A stretch of 51,912 bases of DNA, taken from assembly GCA_964546445.1 (NCBI GenBank), contig CAZJJY010000001.1, forward strand, positions 1 to 51,912, in the 5' to 3' direction. This stretch comes from CAZJJY01 sp964546445 (GTDB lineage: Bacteria > Patescibacteriota > Microgenomatia > PFEM01 > JAPLYW01). Under the pieces are notes generated by a model. That model saw only the letters and a list, made by a program, of their open reading frames with translations, was not told the origin of the DNA and did not search any database. The position numbers were made by a program, and so were the translations under genes. Positions 45,879-51,912 of the stretch are shown piece by piece. Position 1 is the first letter of the stretch, and each line of letters opens with the position of its first letter.

Positions 45879-46814
45879 ATGGATAACAAAATTTACGATT
45901 TAATTATTATTGGAACCGGCCCAGCGGGTCTAACGGCTTCTATTTATGCTTCAAGGTATCATCTTAATCATCTTGTTTTAGGTAGTAAAGAAGGAGGGTC
46001 TTTGAGTTTAGCGGCCGAGGTAGAGAATTATCCTGGTTTTAAAAAAATTGCAGGTTTAGATTTGGCCAATAAGATGATGGAGCAAGTTGAAGCTTTTGGA
46101 GTTGAAATTTTAGCTAAGGAAACAACGGGAATTGAAAAAAAAGATGGAGTCTTTAAAGTACAGTTTGATGGTGGCAAATTTCTTCAAGCAAAGACAATTA
46201 TTATTGCCACTGGAACAGAAAGAAGGAAGTTAAATGTTCCTGGCGAAACAGAATATTTAGGGAAAGGAGTTTCTTATTGCACTACTTGTGATGGTAACTT
46301 CTTCAAAGAAAAGGTAGTAGCTATGGTTGGTGGCTCTAATGCCGCCGCTTTAGGAACCTATCATTTATCTAATATTGTCAGTAAGATCTATCTTATTTAT
46401 CGAAAAAAACCACTTCGGGCGGAACCTTTTTGGCGAGAGAGGATTGAAAAAGAATCTAATATTGAGATCATTTATGAAACTAATGTAGTAGAGATTTTAG
46501 GAGATGAAGGTAAGGTTACCAAAATTAAGTTAGATAAACCTTATAAAAATAATCAAGAATTAACCTTGGATGGAGTTTTTATTGAAATAGGTGGAGTTCC
46601 AGGGACACAGTTAACTATCCCTTTAGGGGTTGATCTTGACGGGAGTGGTTTTATTAAAGTATCCTCGGATATGAAGACTAATATAGAGGGTATTTTTGCG
46701 GCTGGAGATGTGGCTAATGCTACCGGTGAATTTCATCAGATAGTTACTGCTACAGCTGAAGGTGCTTTAGCAGCTAATAGTGTTTATAAGTATTTGAAAG
46801 GAGGACAAAAATGA
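45879..46814 (+). CDS. trxB: Thioredoxin reductase-like flavoprotein
   Basis: A 311-residue FAD enzyme of the low-molecular-weight thioredoxin reductase family. The FAD site is IIGTGPAGLTAS, and GIFAAGDVAN is the second FAD motif. The redox pair is C134-T-T-C137. The pyridine-nucleotide domain has VGGSNAA in place of the usual GGGxSA, and the NADPH-phosphate motif HRRxxxR appears as YRKKPLR. The electron donor is therefore uncertain: NADPH is possible, but ferredoxin-dependent members of this family exist, and a ferredoxin gene overlaps its 3' end by 4 nt. Confidence 0.9.
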   Translation: MDNKIYDLIIIGTGPAGLTASIYASRYHLNHLVLGSKEGGSLSLAAEVENYPGFKKIAGLDLANKMMEQVEAFGVEILAKETTGIEKKDGVFKVQFDGGKFLQAKTIIIATGTERRKLNVPGETEYLGKGVSYCTTCDGNFFKEKVVAMVGGSNAAALGTYHLSNIVSKIYLIYRKKPLRAEPFWRERIEKESNIEIIYETNVVEILGDEGKVTKIKLDKPYKNNQELTLDGVFIEIGGVPGTQLTIPLGVDLDGSGFIKVSSDMKTNIEGIFAAGDVANATGEFHQIVTATAEGALAANSVYKYLKGGQK

Positions 46815-47008
46815 AAACAGATATTGATAAAGATTTATGTATTGGATGTGGAACTTGCGTTTCAATTGCTCCCAAAAGTTTTAAACTTACTGATGATAGT
46901 AAAGTTGAGGTAATTGAACCTCAGGAGGATGATGAAGTCAAAATTAAGGAAGCTATTGACAGTTGTCCTGTTTTTGCGATAAAATCGATCGATCAAGATG
47001 AGAAATAA
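46811..47008 (+). CDS. Single-cluster [4Fe-4S] ferredoxin
   Basis: A 65-residue ferredoxin. The ligands are Cys10, Cys13 and Cys16 (C-x2-C-x2-C) and a remote Cys52 followed by Pro. Acidic residues between them are typical of the soluble one-cluster type found in Thermotoga and Desulfovibrio. A second motif that would bind another cluster is missing. It starts as an ATGA overlap with trxB, and its stop lies 11 nt inside the DsbA-like gene, so it is physically locked into the redox operon. The partner enzyme is unknown, with TrxB the closest candidate. Confidence 0.9.
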   Translation: MKTDIDKDLCIGCGTCVSIAPKSFKLTDDSKVEVIEPQEDDEVKIKEAIDSCPVFAIKSIDQDEK

Positions 47009-47702
47009 AGGTGGAATCAATTTTTTAACTTTAATTTTAGTAGCCGCTCTAGTAGCCGCTGCTTTTTTTGTTGGTCAATTTTCAGAGAAAGCAAAAGATA
47101 ATGACCCCCAAACTGTTCCACAAGCAGCTCAGGAAGAAGAAGGTCCAATAGTTTTAGGACAGGCAGAATTTGATTTAATTATTGAAGGAGCTCCCGCTAC
47201 TAAAGGGGATGAGAACGCTTCTATAACTATAGTTGAATTTTCTGAATATGAATGTCCTTTCTGTAAACGTTATGTAGATGAAACTTATGAACAGATTTTT
47301 GAAGAATATGGGGATAATATTTACTACGTTTTTAGAGATTATCCATTACCTTTTCATAATCATTCTCAAGAAACAGCTGAAGTAGCCAGGTGTGCTGGGG
47401 ATCAAGGAAGTTATTGGCCAATGCATGACATGCTTTTTGAAGGAAGAGATGAGTGGGCTGAAGAGACAGAAATTACCTCGACTTTAACAAGTTATGCTAA
47501 GAGCTTAGGGTTAGATACCCAAGCATTTAATTCTTGTTTATCTTCCGGCAAATATACTCAAGTGGTTAAAGATGATCTAGCCTTGGGAGATAAGGTAGGA
47601 GTAAGTGGGACACCAAGTTTTTTTGTCAACGGAGTAATGTTGGTTGGAGCTCAACCATTTGAGAGCTTTAAAGCTCTTATCGAGTCAGAATTAAACAAAT
47701 AA
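46998..47702 (+). CDS. Membrane-anchored DsbA-like thiol oxidoreductase
   Basis: A 234-residue protein with one N-terminal transmembrane helix (about 8-26), a disordered linker, and a thioredoxin-like domain of the DsbA/PF13462 type. The active site is C86-P-F-C89 in SEYECPFCKRY. FRDYPLPFHNHS is a conserved DsbA-family segment, and the cis-Pro is in SGTPSFFVNG. Another Cys pair (CAGDQGS, SCLSSG) sits in the helical insertion. It should oxidise or isomerise disulfides of exported proteins, such as the Cys-bearing surface protein at 3 kb. It starts 11 nt inside the ferredoxin gene. Confidence 0.9.
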   Translation: MRNKGGINFLTLILVAALVAAAFFVGQFSEKAKDNDPQTVPQAAQEEEGPIVLGQAEFDLIIEGAPATKGDENASITIVEFSEYECPFCKRYVDETYEQIFEEYGDNIYYVFRDYPLPFHNHSQETAEVARCAGDQGSYWPMHDMLFEGRDEWAEETEITSTLTSYAKSLGLDTQAFNSCLSSGKYTQVVKDDLALGDKVGVSGTPSFFVNGVMLVGAQPFESFKALIESELNK

Positions 47703-47711
47703 TGTTATCAT
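47703..47711 (+). promoter_or_regulatory. Extended -10 promoter, TGTTATCAT
   Basis: TG-T-TATCAT ends 9 nt before the ATG at 47721, and its TG overlaps the dsbA stop region. No Shine-Dalgarno and no -35 at the right distance. Confidence 0.5.
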
Positions 47712-47720
47712 ATTTAAAGA

Positions 47721-48419
47721 ATGCTTTTAGAACTGCTGCAAAGTCAAGATCCGGGTGCATTAGGACCGATCAACTTCTTAAAACATGCTCTTTACTGGGC
47801 TGTTAACCAGGGTTTTCCTCTAGAATTTTTAGTTTTGATTTTACTTTTACCTCTAGCCGTTTCTCTAGTTGTTCTATTAAGGTATCTTGTTGGAATACAA
47901 GGTTTGGGTATTTTTACTCCAGTTATGATGGGGGTTATATTTTTAAATACCGGTCTTATACCTGGTATTGTAATTTTTCTAATAATTCTTCTTTTTGAAA
48001 TTTTAGCCATTTATCTTTTAAGAAGGTTCAAGATTCATTTTAGGGCCAAGATGTCCTTGGTTTTGTTAATGATTTGTTTTTCCTTTTTCCCTCTATTGAT
48101 TTTATTCCAAAGGCTTAATTTTCAACCTATTTTTAGTTCTGCTTTGACTTCTATTTTAGTTTTAATTCTTTTAGGTGAAAATTTAGCTGAAACCCAATTT
48201 AGAAAACCACCACAAAAGATTACTAAGATAACGATTGAGAATTTAATCTTGGCTACTTTATCATTTTTTATTCTAAGTTCTTACTTTTTGAGGAAAATGG
48301 CTATTTTATACCCAGAATTAACCATTTTAATTGCTTTATTAGCTAATATTATAGTTGGTCGTTTTACAGGTTTACGCTTGCTAGAATACCGTCGTTTTAG
48401 AAAGTTACTTAAAAAATAA
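47721..48419 (+). CDS. 7TM membrane protein of the transglutaminase-associated type
   Basis: A 232-residue protein with about seven hydrophobic helices. It resembles PF14402, the 7TM domain that is usually C-terminal to an inactive transglutaminase domain. Distinctive segments are LRYLVGIQGLGIFTPVMMG and, at the end, IVGRFTGLRLLEYRRFRKLL. Here the transglutaminase part is absent and the protein begins directly with a short amphipathic start. The next gene encodes an ATP-grasp ligase related to the protein normally encoded next to the transglutaminase-7TM gene in proteobacteria, which supports the assignment. The two genes abut with no gap. The substrate is unknown. Confidence 0.75.
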   Translation: MLLELLQSQDPGALGPINFLKHALYWAVNQGFPLEFLVLILLLPLAVSLVVLLRYLVGIQGLGIFTPVMMGVIFLNTGLIPGIVIFLIILLFEILAIYLLRRFKIHFRAKMSLVLLMICFSFFPLLILFQRLNFQPIFSSALTSILVLILLGENLAETQFRKPPQKITKITIENLILATLSFFILSSYFLRKMAILYPELTILIALLANIIVGRFTGLRLLEYRRFRKLLKK

Positions 48420-49712
48420 ATGGCAAAAGCTTCTTCTATTTTAGGCCAGAATGCACGTAATCATCTTTTTCTGTCTTGCAATAAGAAAGAGGGGAAAAGG
48501 ATTGCCAATTCTAAACTTTTGACAAAAAAAGTTTTAAAAAAGCATGGCTTACCTACTCCTGCGGTTTTGGCTGTTCTCAGAACAGATAAAAAAGTTAATA
48601 ATTTCGTTTGGGAAGATTTGCCTAGTAACTTTGTTCTAAAACCTTCCCAAGGTTATGGTGGAGAAGGGGTGATTATTATTAAAAAGAAGGCTAAATGGGC
48701 TGGGGAATGGTATTTAATGGATAATTCTATTATTAATACCCAAGATTTAAAATTTCATGCTTTGGAGATTCTTTCTGGCAGATTTAGATTACACAATGTT
48801 CCTGATACGGCTTTTATAGAGGAAAGAATTAAAATTCAAAAGATTTTTACTAGATATGTTTATCATGGAGCTCCTGATATTAGAGTTTTAGTTTTTAATA
48901 AGGTTCCTGTGGCCGCTATGTTACGCTTGCCGACGAGGGAGTCAGAAGGAAAATCTAACCTTCATCAAGGAGCTATAGGGGCAGGAATTGATTTAGCAAC
49001 AGGTATCACTACTTATGGGATTGTGAATGGGCAATTTATTAAATATATTCCTGAAACAAAAAGAAAAATTAATGGTTTAAAAATTCCTCATTGGAATGAG
49101 ATTTTAAAACTTGCTGGTAAGGTTCAAGAAGCAATTCCTTCCCTGGGGTTTTTAGGAGTAGATATTATTTTAGATAAAGATAGGGGACCGATGATTCTAG
49201 AATTAAATGCTCGACCTGGGTTAGAAGTTCAAGTTGCCAATATGGCTCCTTTAAGAAAAAGATTGGAAAGGGTGGAAGATCTAGAAGTAAAGGATGTTGA
49301 TCATGGAGTCAAAATTGCTAAGGCTCTTTTTGCTGAACGCTTTGCTGATCGTGTTATGGCAGAAGAGGGGGTAAAAATAGTTAATACTTGGGAAAAGATA
49401 AGGCTTTTAGATAAAGATAAGAAAAGACATGAGATAAAGGCAAAGATAGATACAGGGGCTTGGAGAACCTCAATTGATGAAAATTTAGCCAATGATTTAG
49501 GTTTACTTAGGCCAGAGAATGTTTTATGGTCTAAAATCTATAAAAGTGGGTTAGGTGTGCAAGAAAGAGAAGTTATTGGTTTAAATTTCTACTTGGCTGG
49601 CCGGAAGATTAAGACAATTGCTAGTGTGGCTAAAAGAAGTGATCTAAGAGCACAAATGATTATTGGCCGTCGTGATTTAAGTGATTTTTTAGTTAAACCT
49701 AGGAAATTTTAA
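48420..49712 (+). CDS. Alpha-L-glutamate-ligase-like ATP-grasp fused to RimB-type retropepsin domain
   Basis: A 430-residue fusion. Residues 1-320 are an ATP-grasp ligase of the RimK-related group: NFVLKPSQGYGGEGV is the nucleotide lid, DIRVLVFNKVPVAAMLRLP a core strand, and ILELNARPGLEVQ (Glu261, Asn263) binds Mg2+. Residues about 325-430 form a small domain with AKIDTGAWRTSI, where Asp344-Thr-Gly is the aspartic-protease signature of the PF05618 family (formerly annotated as ATP-dependent zinc protease). A ligase plus a matching peptidase suggests addition and removal of an amino-acid tag. In other bacteria these are separate genes. The start abuts the 7TM gene stop exactly. Confidence 0.82.
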   Translation: MAKASSILGQNARNHLFLSCNKKEGKRIANSKLLTKKVLKKHGLPTPAVLAVLRTDKKVNNFVWEDLPSNFVLKPSQGYGGEGVIIIKKKAKWAGEWYLMDNSIINTQDLKFHALEILSGRFRLHNVPDTAFIEERIKIQKIFTRYVYHGAPDIRVLVFNKVPVAAMLRLPTRESEGKSNLHQGAIGAGIDLATGITTYGIVNGQFIKYIPETKRKINGLKIPHWNEILKLAGKVQEAIPSLGFLGVDIILDKDRGPMILELNARPGLEVQVANMAPLRKRLERVEDLEVKDVDHGVKIAKALFAERFADRVMAEEGVKIVNTWEKIRLLDKDKKRHEIKAKIDTGAWRTSIDENLANDLGLLRPENVLWSKIYKSGLGVQEREVIGLNFYLAGRKIKTIASVAKRSDLRAQMIIGRRDLSDFLVKPRKF

Positions 49713-49738
49713 AAAATCTTCATTTATATTCCTTTAGA

Positions 49739-49747
49739 TGTTAAAAT
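49739..49747 (+). promoter_or_regulatory. Extended -10 promoter of mnmA, TGTTAAAAT
   Basis: TG-T-TAAAAT ends 7 nt before the ATG at 49755. No -35 or Shine-Dalgarno is visible. It is the same element as the one upstream of the tRNA(CAU) pair. Confidence 0.5.
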
Positions 49748-49754
49748 TCAATCC

Positions 49755-50888
49755 ATGAAGAAAAAGAAAGTAGCCGTAGCCATGAGTGGGGGTGTTGACT
49801 CTGGTGTAGCGGCCGCTTTATTAGTTAAAGAAGGCTATCAATGTGCTGGTTTTCATATGGAATTGTGGAGTGAAAGAAAAGAAAAAGGTTTTAGAAATAA
49901 ATGTTGTGACCTTGAATCATCTAGAGCTGCTTTGCGAACAGCTCATAAATTAAAAATTCCTTTTTATACGATTGATTTAAAGGATATTTTTAAAGGAAAA
50001 GTCGTTGATTATTTTTTAGAATCCTATGCTTGTGGTTTAACTCCCAATCCTTGTATTAAATGCAATAAGTTGATTAAGTTTGGGGCATTATTAGATTATG
50101 TTAAGAAAAAAGGATATGATTATTTGGCCACAGGTCATTATGTAAAGGTTAAAAAAGATAAAAATGGTTATCAGCTTTTGGCTGGAGTGGATAAGACAAA
50201 AGATCAATCTTACTTTCTTTACAATTTTAATCAAAGGCAGTTGCCTTATCTTCTGTTTCCCTTGGGAAAATATAAGAAAAAAGATGTTGTTTATATGGCC
50301 AAAGAGATGGATTTACCAGTGGCCAATAGGCCTGAGTCACAAGAGATTTGTTTTTTTTCAGAAAACGATTATCGTCCCTTTTTAAAAAGAAATTTAGATA
50401 AAGAAATTAAATCTGGGGAAGTAGTGAATGTCAAGGGGAAAGTGATTGGGTTTCATTCAGGTATACCATTATATACTGTTGGACAGAGGCATGGCTTTAC
50501 TATTAGTAAGGGGCAAGCTTCTAATTTGCCGCCTTTTTATGTTATTGAGAAAAAAATGAAGACCAATCAATTAGTGGTTGGTTTTGGTAAAGAAACAGAA
50601 AGAAAAGAATTTTTGCTAAAGGATATTAATTGGATTAATATTGTTAAATTTAAAGGAAAAGGTTTTAAAACAAAACTAAAGGTTCGTTATCAGGGGGAGT
50701 TATTAAAAGCGAAGGTTTTAAGACAAGATGAGAAAGGAAAATGGTTAGTTATTTTAGATGAAGCCGAAAGAGGTATTTCTTCAGGTCAATCAGTTGTTTT
50801 TTACGAGAAAGATGAGGTGCTTGGAGGAGGGATAATTGATATTGACAAAATGGGTAAAAAATGTTTAAATGCCTCCAGTATGATTTAA
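49755..50888 (+). CDS. mnmA: tRNA-specific 2-thiouridylase MnmA
   Basis: A 377-residue enzyme making s2U34 in tRNA-Lys, -Glu and -Gln. The PP-loop is AMSGGVDSG at residues 9-17. The catalytic Cys100 lies in NPCIKCNK and the persulfide Cys199 in SQEICFF, both at the expected places. TGHYVKV, DQSYFLYN and GQRHGFTISKGQ are other family motifs, and the C-terminal beta-barrel is complete. Sulfur probably comes from the IscS encoded at 4.6 kb. A strong terminator follows, then the rRNA locus. Confidence 0.95.
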   Translation: MKKKKVAVAMSGGVDSGVAAALLVKEGYQCAGFHMELWSERKEKGFRNKCCDLESSRAALRTAHKLKIPFYTIDLKDIFKGKVVDYFLESYACGLTPNPCIKCNKLIKFGALLDYVKKKGYDYLATGHYVKVKKDKNGYQLLAGVDKTKDQSYFLYNFNQRQLPYLLFPLGKYKKKDVVYMAKEMDLPVANRPESQEICFFSENDYRPFLKRNLDKEIKSGEVVNVKGKVIGFHSGIPLYTVGQRHGFTISKGQASNLPPFYVIEKKMKTNQLVVGFGKETERKEFLLKDINWINIVKFKGKGFKTKLKVRYQGELLKAKVLRQDEKGKWLVILDEAERGISSGQSVVFYEKDEVLGGGIIDIDKMGKKCLNASSMI

Positions 50889-50920
50889 GATCTAGCCAAG
50901 TTGAAAAAAGGCTTTTTAGC

Positions 50921-50941
50921 CCCCGCTTGGTGGGGTTTTTT
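50921..50941 (+). terminator. Intrinsic terminator of mnmA
   Basis: CCCCGC (50921-50926) pairs with GTGGGG (50930-50935), with one G-T wobble, around a TTG loop, followed by six T. It separates mnmA from the 16S gene, whose mature start is only about 45 nt away. Confidence 0.88.
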
Positions 50942-50985
50942 AGTCAAAAAATTTGTTCTTTGACAATCAAGATGTAGTAGGAATT

Positions 50986-51912
<927 letters not shown>

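Overview
The window looks like chromosomal DNA of an uncultivated ultra-small bacterium of the Candidate Phyla Radiation (Patescibacteria), most likely near Microgenomates. The reasons are the very AT-rich, tightly packed genes and many start/stop overlaps. The partial 16S rRNA at the right end carries substitutions in the universal 338, 515 and 806 regions. The families present also fit: stand-alone 5'-3' exonuclease, DUF5667, archaeal-type triosephosphate isomerase, archaeal-type ATP-dependent DNA ligase and B12-dependent ribonucleotide reductase. TGA, TAA and TAG all act as stops, so the Gracilibacteria code is not used. The phylum assignment is an inference from motifs, not from a tree.

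Layout. 1-4.1 kb: HAD phosphatase, small-multidrug-export-like membrane protein, alpha/beta hydrolase, methyltransferase, anchored surface protein, and a GT2 glycosyltransferase on the minus strand. 4.2-6.2 kb: Fe-S assembly operon (Rrf2 regulator, IscS, IscU) with a clear promoter and operator-like palindrome. 6.2-12.1 kb: an eight-gene carbon operon with its own promoter (small membrane protein, TIM, LOG-like nucleotide-binding protein, short PGK, GAPDH, DeoC, class II aldolase, PfkB kinase). 12.2-17.8 kb: cell-wall region with a beta-lactamase-fold hydrolase convergent with two tandem class A penicillin-binding proteins. 17.8-19.3 kb: CPBP protease, a short Cys-rich DUF6485-like ORF with no usable start codon, and a DUF5667 protein. 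19.4-24.4 kb: class II ribonucleotide reductase, then a small protein and an orphan VirD4/TraG-like ATPase.

24.5-27.4 kb: tRNA-Ile(UAU), RarA, a Xer-type recombinase divergent from an FtsL/DivIC-like protein across a 28-bp inverted repeat, then two tRNA(CAU) genes and a terminator. 27.4-34.4 kb: TrpS, FtsH, 5' nuclease, GT4 glycosyltransferase, Fpg, RecF and a DUF5654-like protein. 34.5-41.4 kb: Fic protein, ATP-dependent DNA ligase, and a Ca2+-pump plus cation-exchanger operon. 41.4-50.9 kb: phosphoribosyltransferase, Pth, an MFS-like protein, SDR, a thioredoxin / thioredoxin-reductase / ferredoxin / DsbA thiol-redox cluster, a 7TM protein next to an ATP-grasp-retropepsin fusion, and MnmA. 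The 16S gene starts at about 50986 and runs off the window.

Recurring signals. Many first genes of transcription units lack a Shine-Dalgarno site and have a -10 hexamer, usually the extended form TGnTAnnnT, ending only 5-10 nt before the start codon, which predicts leaderless or near-leaderless mRNAs. Operon-internal genes mostly start inside or right beside the upstream stop codon. A smaller class (iscU, the 60-aa protein, the DUF5667 gene, the DUF4870-like gene, trxA) has strong Shine-Dalgarno sites. The most interesting loci are the carbon operon, which could feed nucleotide-derived sugars into lower glycolysis, the 7TM / ATP-grasp-retropepsin pair, and the redox cluster.
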